Assembly: GCF_000963945.1 (NCBI RefSeq)
Contig: NZ_BAMW01000007.1
Coordinates: 1 to 64,000, forward strand
DNA from: Acetobacter indonesiensis
GTDB taxonomy: Bacteria; Pseudomonadota; Alphaproteobacteria; Acetobacterales; Acetobacteraceae
DNA length: 64,000 bases
Reading direction: 5' to 3'
Every line of letters starts with the position of its first letter. Position 1 is the stretch's first letter. The translations under genes and the position numbers were made by a program. Shown in pieces: positions 25,926-37,328 of the stretch. The notes beneath the pieces are model-generated. The model had not been told where the DNA came from, did not search any database, and was given only the letters and a program-made list of their open reading frames with translations.

Positions 25926-27377
25926 TTAGCCAGCCAGTGCCATTGCGGCCTGCTGGGCCATTGTCATTAATGGACCAAGCACCAGAATGAAAAACACTGT
26001 TGCCAGCCCCATACCGCCAGACACAAACAGCAGGCTGGGTGCTGGACGATCCAGCCCTTCTGCGGGTGCATCAAAATACATAACCTTTACGACGCGAAGG
26101 TAATAGTATGCGCCCACAATACTGGAAACCGCCCCGACACAGACCAGCACATAAAGACCAGCCTGCCATGCCGCGGCAAACACCATGAACTTGCCAAAAA
26201 AGCCAGCAAGCGGCGGTGCTCCCACCATACTGAACATAAAGATCGCAAGGGCCGCAGCCATACCAGGATCTGTTTTGCTTAGACCGGCAAGGTCAGCAAT
26301 AGCGGTCACTTCCCGCCCCTTGCGCCGCATGGAGGCAATACCCGCAAACACACCCGCATTCATGACAAGATATGCCGCCAGATAGATCAAGGTAGCCCGC
26401 ACACCAGCAGAAGATGCCGATGCCAGCCCCATCATGGCGTACCCCATATGGCCAATGGAGGAATAAGCCATCAAACGTTTAATATCGGTCTGGGGAATGG
26501 CTGCGAACGCGCCGTACACCATTGATAGCATGGACACGGTTTCAATCAGGATCTGCCAACGGGGCGCAACCATCCCAAACGGGCCAACCATTACCCGCAA
26601 AAACAAAGCAAAGGCTGCAAATTTCGGCGCCCCCGCCATATAGGCTGTAACAGGCGTAGGGGCACCTTGGTATACATCTGGTGTCCACATATGAAACGGG
26701 ACAGCAGAGAGCTTGAAGCACAGTCCCACCACAACAAAGACAATACCGACCATAAGCCCGGCAGGGATCTCACCCCCAGCATGAATGGCTGCGATCAGAC
26801 CGCCATACTCCATCGTGCCAGCATATCCATAGACCAGTGACATGCCATACAGCAGGATGCCAGACGCCAGTGACCCCAAGACAAAATATTTTAGACCCGC
26901 TTCAGAAGATGCAACGCGATCACGCTCCAATGCGCAGAGAATGTAAATGGACAGCGATGACAACTCCAACCCGACAAATAGCGTCATCAGGTTGGCAGAC
27001 GACGCCATAATCATTGCGCCCAGTGTCGAGAAGAGCATTAGGATAGGGGTTTCAAACGGAAGCGCGTCTGATACCGTGCCCTGCTCTCTCCGATAACCAA
27101 CGGTCACCACTGTTGCCAGCAGACCACCGGCCAGCGCCAGAATTTTCATAAACCGGGCGAAGCTGTCATTCACAAACGTGCTTGCGTATCCCACGCCGTC
27201 CGGTGACAGAACGACCAGAAAACCACAGCCGATAAAGGCTGCAATAGTCAGCATAGCGCAGGGAAAAAACCCCTCCCCCCGCCGCTGTAAGACCCCCACA
27301 ACCAGAATAACCAGCCCGGAAAGCGCAAGTGCAATTTCAGGTAAAGCCAGCGTCCAGTTTACTGCACTGTCGCTCAT
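25926..27377 (-). CDS. nuoN: NADH-quinone oxidoreductase subunit N
   Basis: A 483-residue antiporter-like membrane subunit of complex I with about 14 hydrophobic helices. Key residues of the proton channel are visible: the E in FVGLELSSLS, a Lys in SEAGLKYFVLGSLASG, K/P in CFKLSAVPFHMWTPDVYQGAPTP, and IKRLMAYSSIGHMGY. It is distinguishable from NuoM by the FHMWTPDVYQGAP and SIGHMGYAM details. Its start ATG overlaps the stop of an 18-codon ORF that sits where nuoM should be. It is otherwise intact. Confidence 0.95.
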   Translation of the reverse strand: MSDSAVNWTLALPEIALALSGLVILVVGVLQRRGEGFFPCAMLTIAAFIGCGFLVVLSPDGVGYASTFVNDSFARFMKILALAGGLLATVVTVGYRREQGTVSDALPFETPILMLFSTLGAMIMASSANLMTLFVGLELSSLSIYILCALERDRVASSEAGLKYFVLGSLASGILLYGMSLVYGYAGTMEYGGLIAAIHAGGEIPAGLMVGIVFVVVGLCFKLSAVPFHMWTPDVYQGAPTPVTAYMAGAPKFAAFALFLRVMVGPFGMVAPRWQILIETVSMLSMVYGAFAAIPQTDIKRLMAYSSIGHMGYAMMGLASASSAGVRATLIYLAAYLVMNAGVFAGIASMRRKGREVTAIADLAGLSKTDPGMAAALAIFMFSMVGAPPLAGFFGKFMVFAAAWQAGLYVLVCVGAVSSIVGAYYYLRVVKVMYFDAPAEGLDRPAPSLLFVSGGMGLATVFFILVLGPLMTMAQQAAMALAG

Positions 27378-27430
27378 TGCAACGCACTCCGTTCACAAGA
27401 AATCATCATGAGGAAGAAAGTCTGCATCAT
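27374..27430 (-). pseudogene. nuoM: 18-codon ORF in the place of nuoM (possible nuoM remnant)
   Basis: The 60 bases between nuoL and nuoN hold one 18-residue reading frame, MMQTFFLMMISCERSALQ. It has a Shine-Dalgarno-like GAGGAA just before its ATG, starts 7 bases after the nuoL stop, and ends in ATGA overlapping the nuoN start. NuoM, a ~500-residue antiporter-like subunit, is normally encoded exactly here. The peptide could be the two ends of nuoM joined by an in-frame deletion, but 18 residues are too few to prove homology. Confidence 0.4.
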
Positions 27431-27437
27431 CCGTTCC

Positions 27438-29390
27438 TCACCCACACAGTGCGACAGTCAGCAAGACCACCAACCCAGCCAGCATGGTGAAGGCATAAAT
27501 TGCAATCGAGCCGGTCTGAAGTTTGACAGCCTCTGCAGCACCAGTAGCGGTTGCACGCACCAGATCACGCGGCAGCCCTTCAACGGCCCCTTCATCTCCC
27601 TCTTTCCACAGTGCACGCGCTATGGCGGCATAGGGGCGGACAAAAATAACGGTATAAATTTCGTCAAAATACCATTTGTTCAGCAGGAAGCGATAAACAG
27701 GCCCGAAAGACCGTGCCATGGATGCTGGCAATGCTGGTGACGCCACATAGAAAACATAGGCCAAGGCAATCCCGGCCAGCCCTGCGATAGAAGGCAGAAG
27801 GGCTATCAGTGCAGGAACATTTTCCAGCGTTTCCATGATGGTGTTAGCAGGCGCGTTGAAAATTGCTCCGTCCCAGAACAATTCCTGCTTTGGCCCGATA
27901 TAGAATGGCGCAAGTGCTACACCTGCCACCACAGCCCCTATTGCCAGCAGCACCAAAGGTACTGTCATGGCAGCAGGACTTTCATGTGCAGCGTCGCGCA
28001 GATGAGCATCGGCTGGTGCGCCATGAAACACCAGGAACAGCAAGCGCCAGCTATAAAAGGCCGTAATAAACGCCGTAATGGTGCCTAGCACCCAAGCATA
28101 TTGGCTCATACCGCTGCCACTGGCCCAAAGAGCGTTCAGAATGGCATCTTTTGACCAATACCCAGCAAAGGGGAACACACCAGCGAGTGCCAAGCTGCCT
28201 ATCCACATGACAGCATAAGTCAGCGGCAGCTTCTTCCATAAACCGCCCATACGGAACATGTTCTGTTCGTCATGCACGGCATGGATAACAGAGCCAGCCC
28301 CCAGAAAGAGAAGGGCTTTGAAAAATGCGTGGGTTGTCAGATGAAAAACCGACGCCTGATAAGCCCCGACCCCAACAGCGGCAAACATGTACCCAAGCTG
28401 AGAGCAGGTTGAATACGCAATCGTGCGCTTGATATCAGGCTGCACCATGCCGACAGTGGCGGCGAAGAAACACGTTGTTGCCCCAATGAAGATGACAAAC
28501 AACCGGGTCTGGGGCGCGAACTCCAACAAAGGCGACATACGCGCCATCAGAAACACACCAGCGGTGACCATGGTGGCTGCATGGATAAGCGCAGAAACCG
28601 GCGTTGGCCCTTCCATGGCATCAGGCAACCATGTGTGGAAAAAGAGCTGTGCCGACTTGCCCATAGCCCCCACAAATAGCAGGAAGCAGATGACTTCAAT
28701 CATGCTGAATGCTGTTCCGAACAGAGGGTAGTATGCCCCCAGAACCTGCGGAACAGCCGCAAAAATTTGATCATACTGCACTGTATGGAACAGCACATAA
28801 ATCAGGCCGATCCCCACAATGAAAAACAGATCAGCCACACGGTTGACGACGAACGCCTTGATAGCTGCCGCCGTAGCCGAAGGACGGTCATACCAGTAGC
28901 CAATCAGCAGATAACTGGCCAAACCAACGCCTTCCCACCCGAAGAACAATTGGATGAGATCATTGGAAGACACCAGCATGAGCATGGCGAAGGTAAAGAG
29001 TGAGAGATACGAAAAAAACCGATATGTCGGCATTGTCTCGTGGCTCATGTAGCCAAGGCTATAGCAATGCACCAACAATGAGACACACAGCACCATGGCA
29101 GTCATGGTGACTGACAGTGTATCAAACCGCAGGGTCCACGTTGCGTGAAAACCACCGGCATTGACCCAGTCAGCCAGAGCAACAGCGCGTGGAGCAAAAC
29201 CGGCGCTCCATCCACCATACAGAGCCCCTACCCCGCAAAGCGTGGCAATAGCCATACAGCCCAGAGTGATTATTTTGGCGACGGCATCGCCCATAAGACG
29301 GCCACCAAGCCCAGCCACAGCCGCCCCTGCCAGCGGCAGAAGAATGGCAACAGCAAACAGGTGAAGATCGGTCTGCATCAGTCCGCTCAT
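27438..29390 (-). CDS. nuoL: NADH-quinone oxidoreductase subunit L
   Basis: A 650-residue antiporter-like subunit at the distal end of the complex I membrane arm, full length with the C-terminal lateral helix region. Channel residues are seen in [50 protein letters not shown], and [17 protein letters not shown]. The length and the lateral-helix tail show that it is not a NuoL-NuoM fusion. Its start overlaps nuoK's stop by ATGA. Next downstream should be nuoM, which is absent. Confidence 0.95.
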   Translation of the reverse strand: MSGLMQTDLHLFAVAILLPLAGAAVAGLGGRLMGDAVAKIITLGCMAIATLCGVGALYGGWSAGFAPRAVALADWVNAGGFHATWTLRFDTLSVTMTAMVLCVSLLVHCYSLGYMSHETMPTYRFFSYLSLFTFAMLMLVSSNDLIQLFFGWEGVGLASYLLIGYWYDRPSATAAAIKAFVVNRVADLFFIVGIGLIYVLFHTVQYDQIFAAVPQVLGAYYPLFGTAFSMIEVICFLLFVGAMGKSAQLFFHTWLPDAMEGPTPVSALIHAATMVTAGVFLMARMSPLLEFAPQTRLFVIFIGATTCFFAATVGMVQPDIKRTIAYSTCSQLGYMFAAVGVGAYQASVFHLTTHAFFKALLFLGAGSVIHAVHDEQNMFRMGGLWKKLPLTYAVMWIGSLALAGVFPFAGYWSKDAILNALWASGSGMSQYAWVLGTITAFITAFYSWRLLFLVFHGAPADAHLRDAAHESPAAMTVPLVLLAIGAVVAGVALAPFYIGPKQELFWDGAIFNAPANTIMETLENVPALIALLPSIAGLAGIALAYVFYVASPALPASMARSFGPVYRFLLNKWYFDEIYTVIFVRPYAAIARALWKEGDEGAVEGLPRDLVRATATGAAEAVKLQTGSIAIYAFTMLAGLVVLLTVALCG

Positions 29391-29710
29391 CCCTTCATCA
29401 TCGTAACGTCTTCAACCTGGATAGACCCACGGTTACGGAAATAGACCGTGACAATGGCCAGCCCGATTGCCGCTTCTGCGGCTGCGATGGTCAACACAAA
29501 CAGCACCATGATCTGGCCCGAAAGGTCAGCATGGGCGGAAGAAAACGCGACAAAATTCAGATTGGCGGAAAGCAGGATCAGTTCCATGGACATCAAAATG
29601 ATGATGACGTTTTTCCGGTTAAGAAAAATGCCAAACACACCCAGAACCAACAAGGCTGCGCTCACAACCAGATAAGGGCCAAGCCCAATGGCGGCGATAG
29701 CGGGCGTCAT
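29387..29710 (-). CDS. nuoK: NADH-quinone oxidoreductase subunit K
   Basis: A 107-residue subunit with three membrane helices. The two conserved intramembrane Glu residues that connect the proton path are in [13 protein letters not shown] and [14 protein letters not shown]. It overlaps both nuoJ and nuoL by 4 bases, consistent with coupled translation. Confidence 0.95.
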   Translation of the reverse strand: MTPAIAAIGLGPYLVVSAALLVLGVFGIFLNRKNVIIILMSMELILLSANLNFVAFSSAHADLSGQIMVLFVLTIAAAEAAIGLAIVTVYFRNRGSIQVEDVTMMKG

Positions 29711-30420
29711 GCGCCTTTCTCCCTTTCGTCTGCCTCCGTCTGCCCTCCCGATCCGTATGATCCGGGAACAGCAATTTCGTAATAGGAGTTATGGGGACGA
29801 AGGAAACCACCATTCCCCAACACATTTTCGCCAAGTGGCAGATCCACAAGCTCAAGCGTGTCTTCACGTGTGCGTGCATGCTGTTTGCTGATATTCTGGC
29901 GACGCCCCGTATTGGTTTGGCGCAACGTCAGAACGATAGCGCCGATCATGGCGACCAGCAGCACCAGACCACACGCCTGAAAAAGCAGAACATAATGCGT
30001 GTAGATCAACGTGCCCAAAGCTGCGGTATTGGTCAGCCCCGGTGCCCCGCTTAGGGGGGCCAACCCGGTATCAGGTGCCATCTTCCAGTTACCAAGCGCC
30101 ATAATCAGCTCGACAAACAGAATACCGCCTACACAAGCCCCTATCGGCGCATAACGCTGAAACCCTTCGCGCATCTGCGTGAAATCAATATCCAGCATCA
30201 TGACCACGAACAGGAACAGCACAGCCACGGCACCCACGTAGACAATGACCAGCAGCATGGCCAGAAACTCGGCCCCTGCCACCAGAAACAAGCCTGCCGC
30301 ATTAAAGAAACCAAGAATCAGAAACAGGACCGAATGCACGGGGTTACGTGCGGTAATAACCATTGTGGCGGATACAAGCAGCACCGTCGCAAACACATAA
30401 AATACAAGCTGCGGTATCAT
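29707..30420 (-). CDS. nuoJ: NADH-quinone oxidoreductase subunit J
   Basis: A 237-residue membrane subunit. Five hydrophobic helices lie in the first ~165 residues; [16 protein letters not shown] is the conserved helix 3 with the pi-bulge segment. The last ~65 residues are charged and extend beyond the core, as often seen in alphaproteobacteria. It starts 36 bases after nuoI, the largest gap within the operon apart from the nuoM region. Confidence 0.93.
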   Translation of the reverse strand: MIPQLVFYVFATVLLVSATMVITARNPVHSVLFLILGFFNAAGLFLVAGAEFLAMLLVIVYVGAVAVLFLFVVMMLDIDFTQMREGFQRYAPIGACVGGILFVELIMALGNWKMAPDTGLAPLSGAPGLTNTAALGTLIYTHYVLLFQACGLVLLVAMIGAIVLTLRQTNTGRRQNISKQHARTREDTLELVDLPLGENVLGNGGFLRPHNSYYEIAVPGSYGSGGQTEADEREKGA

Positions 30421-30456
30421 CAGCTTACCTCCTGCCAGGATATGGCCTGCACATTC

Positions 30457-30945
30457 TCACCGATAAGGCGCATCAAGTTCTAACCGACGGGCAAGCAGGG
30501 CTTCCCAGCGGTCTCCGTTCGCAAGAAGCTTGTCTTTGTTATACATCAGCTCCTCGCGGGTTTCGGTCGCAAATTCGTAGTTGGGGCCTTCAACAATTGC
30601 ATCTACCGGGCAGGCTTCTTCGCACAGGCCGCAATAGATGCATTTTGTCATGTCTATGTCGTAACGCGTGGTACGGCGCGAACCGTCATCACGCTCTTCA
30701 GCCTCAATGGTTATGGCTTCAGCCGGGCATGTTGCTTCACACAATTTGCAGGCAATGCAACGTTCCTCGCCATTGGGGTAACGCCTTAACGCATGCTCAC
30801 CACGGAACCGGGGAGAAAGTGGCCCTTTCTCATACGGGTAGTTCAGCGTGACTTTTGGCTTGAACATCATGTTGAATGTGGAAGCCATACCGGCTGCCAG
30901 TTCTGTCAGCAGAAAAGACCGGAAGGTTTTTCCAAGAGCACTCAT
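30457..30945 (-). CDS. nuoI: NADH-quinone oxidoreductase subunit I
   Basis: A 162-residue protein with two 4Fe-4S ferredoxin motifs, C63-x2-C66-x2-C69-x3-C73 and C102-x2-C105-x2-C108-x3-C112 (clusters N6a and N6b), which pass electrons to NuoB. Start at 30945 is chosen because it overlaps the nuoH stop (TGATG) and is the normal N-terminus; a longer frame upstream lies inside nuoH. Confidence 0.95.
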   Translation of the reverse strand: MSALGKTFRSFLLTELAAGMASTFNMMFKPKVTLNYPYEKGPLSPRFRGEHALRRYPNGEERCIACKLCEATCPAEAITIEAEERDDGSRRTTRYDIDMTKCIYCGLCEEACPVDAIVEGPNYEFATETREELMYNKDKLLANGDRWEALLARRLELDAPYR

Positions 30946-31973
30946 CAATTGATACCTCCGGTCTGGGGCAACAGGCCTGTCGCCATAAGGAAACCTGCTG
31001 TTGCAATCATCCATATCAGGGAAAACGGCAGGAAGACTTTCCACCCAAGGCGCATCAACTGGTCATACCGATAGCGGGGGAACGTGGCGCGCACCCAGAT
31101 AAAGACAAACAGGCAAAAGAGAATTTTGAAAATCAGCCATATTGGCCCCGGCAGCCAAGTGAACGGCGCAATGCCCAGTGGCGGTAGCCATCCACCCAGG
31201 AACAGGATGCTGACCATCGCCGACATCAAAATCATGTTGGCATATTCACCAAGGAAAAACAGACCAAATGCCAAGGACGAATATTCGACAAAGAACCCGG
31301 CCACCAGTTCGCTCTCACCTTCTGGCAAGTCAAACGGCGCACGGTTGGTTTCCGCCAGTGCCGAGATAAAGAACACGATAAACATTGGGAACATGGGCAG
31401 GCAGAACCATACATGACGCTGTGCCAGCACAATGTCATTCAGGTTCAGGCTACCAACGGCCAGCAGTACTGACACAATCACCAGCCCGATGGAAACTTCG
31501 TAAGACACCATCTGCGCGGCAGACCGCAGACCACCAAGAAAGGCGTATTTTGAATTGGAGGCCCAGCCTGCAATCAGCATGCCGTAGACGCCAAGGGACG
31601 AAATGGCCAGTAGGTAAAGAATACCCACATTAATGTTCGCCACGGCGAGCCCATTACCGGTTGGGATAACCGCCCATGCCAGCATAGCGAGCGAAAACGT
31701 CAGAAACGGTGCAAACAAGAACAGGGCACGATTGGCACCCGATGGAATAACCGTTTCCTTGAAAATCATCTTGATGGCATCGGCAAAAGCCTGAAGCAGG
31801 CCGAACAGACCATTCACATTCGGCCCGCGCCGCATCTGCATGGCGGCCATGACCTTTCGCTCCATGAGCGTCAGATAAGCCACACCAATCAGCAACGGCA
31901 CCAGAACGGCCAATGTTTCCAGCACCATCAGAATAATCTGGCCAATAAGCGTATGATAAAAAAACTGCGCCAT
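30945..31973 (-). CDS. nuoH: NADH-quinone oxidoreductase subunit H
   Basis: A 342-residue membrane subunit with about eight helices, which forms the quinone chamber with NuoB and NuoD. Conserved segments are [19 protein letters not shown] (37-55), the [20 protein letters not shown] loop (about 208-227) that lines the quinone site, and the C-terminal [18 protein letters not shown]. It starts six bases after nuoG. Confidence 0.95.
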   Translation of the reverse strand: MAQFFYHTLIGQIILMVLETLAVLVPLLIGVAYLTLMERKVMAAMQMRRGPNVNGLFGLLQAFADAIKMIFKETVIPSGANRALFLFAPFLTFSLAMLAWAVIPTGNGLAVANINVGILYLLAISSLGVYGMLIAGWASNSKYAFLGGLRSAAQMVSYEVSIGLVIVSVLLAVGSLNLNDIVLAQRHVWFCLPMFPMFIVFFISALAETNRAPFDLPEGESELVAGFFVEYSSLAFGLFFLGEYANMILMSAMVSILFLGGWLPPLGIAPFTWLPGPIWLIFKILFCLFVFIWVRATFPRYRYDQLMRLGWKVFLPFSLIWMIATAGFLMATGLLPQTGGIN

Positions 31974-31979
31974 TAGCCT

Positions 31980-34061
31980 TTACTCCGCTGCCACTGCGTG
32001 TGCTGGGGCATAAACACGCGAACATTCCGCCATGGTCGGACTGGCCCGGCTTATAGGATTGGTCTGATAATAGTCATGAATAAGCGGACGAAACTCTCCC
32101 GAGCCGAAGTCACCCGGCACATTTGTCGGAGATCCGTCTGACAAGCGTGCAAGCCCGGCTGGTGATTTTTCAACCGTTCCGATGTGCGCAAACACCGGAT
32201 TGACCGCGGCCATACGTGCACGCAACGCTTCCAGAGTGTCGTAAGGTAACGTGTGACCTGCGACTTCTGAAAATGCGCGAAGAATACGCCAGTCTTCCTT
32301 TGCCTCGCCCGGAGGGAAGACCGCACGGAACGACCGCTGCACACGGCCGGCCGTGTTTACATACGTACCCGGCTTTTCCGTATAGGCTGCACCCGGGAGA
32401 ATAATATCTGCCCGTGCCGCTGCTGCATCCCCATGATGCCCCTGGTAAATAACGAATGTATCCGGGCCGATTTTATCGATCGGGAATTCATCTGCTCCCA
32501 GAAGCCACAGAATATCTACGCCTCCACGAAGCATGTTGGTTGCAGCCAACCCGTGTGAACCGGGGAGAAAGCCCAGATCAAGCGCACCAGCGCGGGATGC
32601 TGCTGTATGCAGAACATTGAAACCGTTCCAGCCATCATTCACAACACCAACCTGTTCAGCTAGCTGACGGCAGGCTTTGTAAACAACTTCAGCATCGTGT
32701 CGGGTCAGCGCTGCATGGCCCAGAATAATCATGGGGCGCTTTGCGTTCTTCAACGTTTCAGCAAAGGGGCTCGAACCATCAAGCAACCCCGTTAACGCAT
32801 CAGGCCCTTCCCCTAGGACCGTCACGTCATAGGTAGGGTCCGTTGGGAAACCGCCAATCGATGCTATTGGAAAACCGCCCCGCCCGGCATGGAGGAACCG
32901 CTTACGGATACGGGCATTGAGCACTGGCGCTTCATGCCGCGGGTTTGCCCCCACCAGCAGCAATGCGTCTGCATCGTCCAGTCCGACAATATCGCTATTG
33001 AAAAGATAGCCCTCGCGGGCGCTTGTGTCATACCAGGCGCCATCCTGCCGACAATCAATGTTTGATGACCCGAGGGCCACCATCAGATCTTTTAGCGCAC
33101 AGAGACTTTCGGCATCGCAGAGGTCTCCGGCAATGGCCCCGATACGGTCACCTGTCACACCATCCAGTCTGCGTGCCAAAGACACAAATGTATCCTGCCA
33201 CGATGCCGGATGCAGCTTGCCGTGTACACGCACCCACGGACGGTCCAGCCGCCGCCGCTTTAAGCCATCAACAGAAAAACGGCCTTTGTCTGACAGCCAT
33301 TCTTCATTTACCTCGTCATTGACGCGAGGCACAATCCGCATGACTTCGCCGCCACGAGCCTGCACCTGAATGTTGGTACCGACAGCATCCATGACATCAA
33401 TACTGTCGGTCTTCTTATATTCCCATGATCGGGCATGGAAGGCTGAAGGTTTGGCGGTAAGCGCACCAACCGGGCAGATATCGATCAGATTGCCAGAAAG
33501 CTCGGATGTCAGTGCTTTTTCGACATAGGTGGTGATTTCCGCATTTTCACCCCGGGACACCATTCCCAGTTCCGGCGTCCCTGCAACCTCGGTCGAAAAC
33601 CGAACACAGCGTGTGCATTGGATGCACCGCGTCATGACCGTCTTAACCAGCGGTCCCAGATTTTTATCAGTTACTGCCCGCTTATCTTCCTGATACCGCG
33701 AAATACCCGTGCCGTAACCGTAAGCCTGGTCCTGCAAATCGCATTCCCCGCCCTGATCACAGATGGGGCAATCAAGCGGATGATTGATCAACAGAAATTC
33801 CATGACCGCGCGACGCGCACGGCGCACCACTTCTGTATCCGTCAGAATTTCCATTCCTTCAGACACAGGGAAACCGCAGGATGCAACGGGTTTTGGCGCA
33901 CGCACAACCTGCACCAGGCACATGCGGCAGTTCCCTGCTACGGACAGACGTTCATGGTAGCAGAAACGCGGTATTTCTTTTCCGGCGGCTTCACACGCTT
34001 GCAGCGCAGAAGAACCCGGAGCGACATCAACCGGTGTGCCGTCAACTATTACCCTCACCAT
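31980..34061 (-). CDS. nuoG: NADH-quinone oxidoreductase subunit G
   Basis: A 693-residue hydrophilic subunit. The N-terminal 2Fe-2S site has C34, C45, C48 and C62; it is followed by the His/3-Cys 4Fe-4S site (NHPLDCPICDQGGECDLQD) and a ferredoxin motif (RCIQCTRCVRF ... DICPVGALT). The rest is the molybdopterin-oxidoreductase-like domain without cofactor. It carries electrons through N1b, N4 and N5. The cluster N7 motif is not evident. It ends six bases before nuoH. Confidence 0.94.
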   Translation of the reverse strand: MVRVIVDGTPVDVAPGSSALQACEAAGKEIPRFCYHERLSVAGNCRMCLVQVVRAPKPVASCGFPVSEGMEILTDTEVVRRARRAVMEFLLINHPLDCPICDQGGECDLQDQAYGYGTGISRYQEDKRAVTDKNLGPLVKTVMTRCIQCTRCVRFSTEVAGTPELGMVSRGENAEITTYVEKALTSELSGNLIDICPVGALTAKPSAFHARSWEYKKTDSIDVMDAVGTNIQVQARGGEVMRIVPRVNDEVNEEWLSDKGRFSVDGLKRRRLDRPWVRVHGKLHPASWQDTFVSLARRLDGVTGDRIGAIAGDLCDAESLCALKDLMVALGSSNIDCRQDGAWYDTSAREGYLFNSDIVGLDDADALLLVGANPRHEAPVLNARIRKRFLHAGRGGFPIASIGGFPTDPTYDVTVLGEGPDALTGLLDGSSPFAETLKNAKRPMIILGHAALTRHDAEVVYKACRQLAEQVGVVNDGWNGFNVLHTAASRAGALDLGFLPGSHGLAATNMLRGGVDILWLLGADEFPIDKIGPDTFVIYQGHHGDAAAARADIILPGAAYTEKPGTYVNTAGRVQRSFRAVFPPGEAKEDWRILRAFSEVAGHTLPYDTLEALRARMAAVNPVFAHIGTVEKSPAGLARLSDGSPTNVPGDFGSGEFRPLIHDYYQTNPISRASPTMAECSRVYAPAHAVAAE

Positions 34062-34066
34062 GGGCC

Positions 34067-35395
34067 TTACTCCGCTGCCACTGGGATGCCGTGCGCAGGC
34101 ACCTGCACCAAGCCAGTTGAACCAAGCGCTGCTTTATACTGGCGAATACGGGCTTCCATTTCCGGCCTGAAGTGGCGGATCAAGCCTTGAACAGGCCAAG
34201 CCGCAGCATCCCCCAGCGCGCAGATGGTATTGCCTTCCACTTGCCGGGTAACCTGTTCAAGCAGATCAATTTCATCAAGCTCGGCACGCCCCTGCACCAT
34301 GCGGTCCATCATCCGCATCATCCAGCCAGTGCCTTCGCGGCAAGGCGTGCACTGGCCGCAGCTTTCATGTTTGAAGAAACGTGAAAAACGGGCGATTGCT
34401 TCGATAATATCGGTCGATTTATCCATGACAATCATGCAGGCCGTGCCCAAACCGGACCGTTCGGCGCGTAAGCTGTCATAATCCATCAGCACGGTTTCGC
34501 AGATTGACTTTGGCAACACAGGAACAGAACAGCCACCGGGAATAACGGCCAGCAGATTATCCCACCCCCCGCGCACACCGCCGCCGTGTTTTTCGATAAT
34601 TTCCTTCAGCGGAACGCCAAGCTCTTCTTCAAAAACACAAGGCGTATTCACGTGACCTGAAATAGCCATCAGTTTGCTGCCGGTATTATTGGGACGCCCC
34701 AAACCAGCAAACCATGCCCCACCACGCCGCATAATTGTAGATGCGACAGAAATACTTTCGACATTGTTTACAGTGGTTGGACAACCATAAAGCCCTACAC
34801 CAGCCGGAAAAGGCGGCTTCATGCGTGGCTGGCCTTTTTTGCCTTCAAGGCTTTCAAGCAGGGCTGTTTCCTCGCCACAGATGTAAGCCCCTGCACCACG
34901 ATGGATGTAGAAATCGAAATCCCAGCCGCTACCAGACGCATTTTTGCCAATCAGGCCAGCTTCATAAGCTTCATCAACTGCATACTGAAGATGCTCTGCT
35001 TCACGAAAAAATTCGCCGCGGATATAAATATAAGCCGCATGTGCCCCCATTGCGAATGACGCAATCAACGCACTTTCAATCAGCTTGTGCGGCTCGTGCC
35101 GCATGACTTCACGGTCTTTACATGTGCCTGGTTCTGACTCATCCCCATTGATCACCAGATAATGGGGACGCCCATCTGACTGCTTGGGCATGAAAGACCA
35201 TTTCAGCCCTGTCGGGAAGCCAGCCCCGCCACGCCCGCGCAGACCGGACGCTTTCATTTCAGCGACAACAGCATCCCGCCCTTTGGCTAGAATATCAGCC
35301 GTATTATCCCAGTCACCGCGTCTACGGGCACCGGCCAGCTTCCAGTCGTCCTGACCATACAGATTAGTGAAGATCCGGTCTTTGTCCTGCAACAT
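34067..35395 (-). CDS. nuoF: NADH-quinone oxidoreductase subunit F
   Basis: A 442-residue subunit that oxidises [14 protein letters not shown] (54-63) is the NADH-binding loop, [19 protein letters not shown] the FMN-binding region, and [12 protein letters not shown] (near residue 355) with a later Cys in [10 protein letters not shown] holds 4Fe-4S cluster N3. It lies between nuoE (11 bases) and nuoG (5 bases). Confidence 0.96.
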   Translation of the reverse strand: MLQDKDRIFTNLYGQDDWKLAGARRRGDWDNTADILAKGRDAVVAEMKASGLRGRGGAGFPTGLKWSFMPKQSDGRPHYLVINGDESEPGTCKDREVMRHEPHKLIESALIASFAMGAHAAYIYIRGEFFREAEHLQYAVDEAYEAGLIGKNASGSGWDFDFYIHRGAGAYICGEETALLESLEGKKGQPRMKPPFPAGVGLYGCPTTVNNVESISVASTIMRRGGAWFAGLGRPNNTGSKLMAISGHVNTPCVFEEELGVPLKEIIEKHGGGVRGGWDNLLAVIPGGCSVPVLPKSICETVLMDYDSLRAERSGLGTACMIVMDKSTDIIEAIARFSRFFKHESCGQCTPCREGTGWMMRMMDRMVQGRAELDEIDLLEQVTRQVEGNTICALGDAAAWPVQGLIRHFRPEMEARIRQYKAALGSTGLVQVPAHGIPVAAE

Positions 35396-35406
35396 GCCCG
35401 TCTCTC

Positions 35407-36048
35407 CTATTGGTTTTCAGACGCCGCTTCCGGCGTTTCAAGCAATGTCTTGCGTCCACCTTCCGGTGCGGAGCCACAGCGATTAGTCACAGGGCCTGCC
35501 GCAGGGCGTTCGTCCGTCCGTAACGCAGCGATGAGTGCCTCCGTGCTGGGGCCATCCATATCTTCATAAAAATCGTCATCGACCTGAAGAATAGGGGCAT
35601 TGGCGCAGGCACCCAGACATTCAACCTGCGTCAGCGTAAACAAGCCATCTTCACTGGTTTCACCAACATTGTTGATACCAGTAGCTTTTTTGCAAGCCTG
35701 CACAACAGCATCTGAACCACGCAACCAGCATGAAGTCGTAGTGCAGACCTGAAGGTGATACCGCCCTATGGGGCGTGTATTATACATGGTGTAAAAAGAC
35801 GCGACCTCATACACACGGATGGGCGCCATATCCAGACGTTTGGCAATTTCGTCCATCGCGACCAGAGGCACCCACGCACTCCCGGTCTCACGCCCCATCT
35901 GCCGTTGGGCGATGTAAAGTATGGGCATGACAGCACTGGCTTTTCGTGCTTCCGGGTATTTCTTCAGAACTTTTACAATTTCCGCTTCTGATTCTGCATC
36001 AAACGTAAATTGTTCCGGCTGCTCTGCCGGTTTCCATGGGGTGTTCAA
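35407..36048 (-). CDS. nuoE: NADH-quinone oxidoreductase subunit E
   Basis: A 213-residue thioredoxin-fold subunit. The 2Fe-2S cluster N1a ligands are C102, C107, C144 and C148. The core ends near residue 180; the last ~35 residues are a polar, proline- and glycine-containing tail. Its start overlaps the nuoD stop by ATGA. Confidence 0.95.
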   Translation of the reverse strand: MNTPWKPAEQPEQFTFDAESEAEIVKVLKKYPEARKASAVMPILYIAQRQMGRETGSAWVPLVAMDEIAKRLDMAPIRVYEVASFYTMYNTRPIGRYHLQVCTTTSCWLRGSDAVVQACKKATGINNVGETSEDGLFTLTQVECLGACANAPILQVDDDFYEDMDGPSTEALIAALRTDERPAAGPVTNRCGSAPEGGRKTLLETPEAASENQ

Positions 36049-37328
36049 CGATCCACCTCCCCAAACACAAGATCAAGCGAGCCGATAACCGCCACCATGT
36101 CGGCCAGCATGGCGCGACGGGACAGTTCATCAATAGCCTGCAAATGCGAGAAGCCCGTAGGCCTTATCTTGCAGCGATAAGGTCTGTTGCTGCCATCTGC
36201 CACCAGATAGACACCAAACTCGCCCTTCGGGCTTTCAACTGCGGTATAGGTTGCTCCGGGTGGGACATGATAGCCCTCACTAAACAACTTGAAGTGATGG
36301 ATCAGCGCTTCCATGGAGCGCTTCATGTCTGCCCGGGGCGGAGGCGTGAATTTGGGGTCCTGCACCTTCACGGCACCGGGACGAATTTGTGTCAGACATT
36401 GCTCGATAATTTTCACGCTTTCCCGCATTTCTTCCATGCGAACAAGATAGCGATCGTAACAATCACCCTGACGTGTCACAGGCACTTTGAAGTCAACCTT
36501 GTGATAATTGTCATAAGGTTGACTGCGCCGCAGATCCCACGGCACACCAGATGCACGCAGACAAGGGCCGCTAAACCCCCACGCCAAAGCCTGCTCCGTT
36601 GTGAAAACACCGATACCAACCGTGCGTTGTTTCCAAATTCTGTTTCCCGTCAACAACCCTTCAAGGTCGTCAATCCATGCACGGAATTCTTTCGTCCATG
36701 CCCCAATCCGGTCTTCCAGATCAGCCGGGATATCGCGTGCAACACCACCGGGACGGAAATAATTGGCATGGAAACGGGCGCCAGAGGCTGCTTCGTAAAA
36801 CTCCAGAAGTTTCTCACGCTCTTCATATCCCCACAGGGCGGGTGTTACCGCACCGCAATCCAGCCCCATGGCTGTGATATTGAGAATATGGTTTAGAATA
36901 CGCGTTATTTCTGCAAACATGACCCGCAGCCATTTGGCGCGTTCGGGTATATCTATGCCCAGAAGTTTTTCTGTCGCCAGTGCAAACGCCTGCTCCTCAC
37001 ACATGGGAGAGACGTAATCAAGCCGGTCAAAATAGGGCAGAGCTTTGTGATAGGTTTTGTATTCTATCAGTTTTTCAGTGCCACGATGCAAAAGACCGAT
37101 ATGTGGCACAGCACGCGCCACGACCTCGCCCTCCATTTCCAGAACAAGACGCAACACACCATGCGCGGACGGATGCTGGGGACCAAAGTTCAGGGCATGA
37201 GAGTCAATTTCGACTGTCCGTCTTTCGCCATTCTGAAGCGCCTGCTCTGGCAATAGGCTTTCGGGAATATCTTTCTGAATGAAAGACTCTTCGATGGTCG
37301 ACGTATCTACCGGTTTCATGTCTGTCAT
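36045..37328 (-). CDS. nuoD: NADH-quinone oxidoreductase subunit D
   Basis: A 427-residue 49-kDa-type subunit that forms the quinone site with Nuo[24 protein letters not shown] (48-70) contains the conserved His-Pro-Ser-x-His that contacts the quinone head, and the C-terminal [29 protein letters not shown] with the terminal Arg is intact. The N-terminal ~40 residues are acidic and variable. It overlaps nuoC and nuoE by 4 bases each. Confidence 0.95.
   Translation of the reverse strand: MTDMKPVDTSTIEESFIQKDIPESLLPEQALQNGERRTVEIDSHALNFGPQHPSAHGVLRLVLEMEGEVVARAVPHIGLLHRGTEKLIEYKTYHKALPYFDRLDYVSPMCEEQAFALATEKLLGIDIPERAKWLRVMFAEITRILNHILNITAMGLDCGAVTPALWGYEEREKLLEFYEAASGARFHANYFRPGGVARDIPADLEDRIGAWTKEFRAWIDDLEGLLTGNRIWKQRTVGIGVFTTEQALAWGFSGPCLRASGVPWDLRRSQPYDNYHKVDFKVPVTRQGDCYDRYLVRMEEMRESVKIIEQCLTQIRPGAVKVQDPKFTPPPRADMKRSMEALIHHFKLFSEGYHVPPGATYTAVESPKGEFGVYLVADGSNRPYRCKIRPTGFSHLQAIDELSRRAMLADMVAVIGSLDLVFGEVDR

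Noticed and set aside
27438-29390. NuoL as a possible NuoL-NuoM fusion that would explain the missing nuoM
   Set aside because: It is 650 residues with a single antiporter module plus the lateral helix, the size of NuoL alone.
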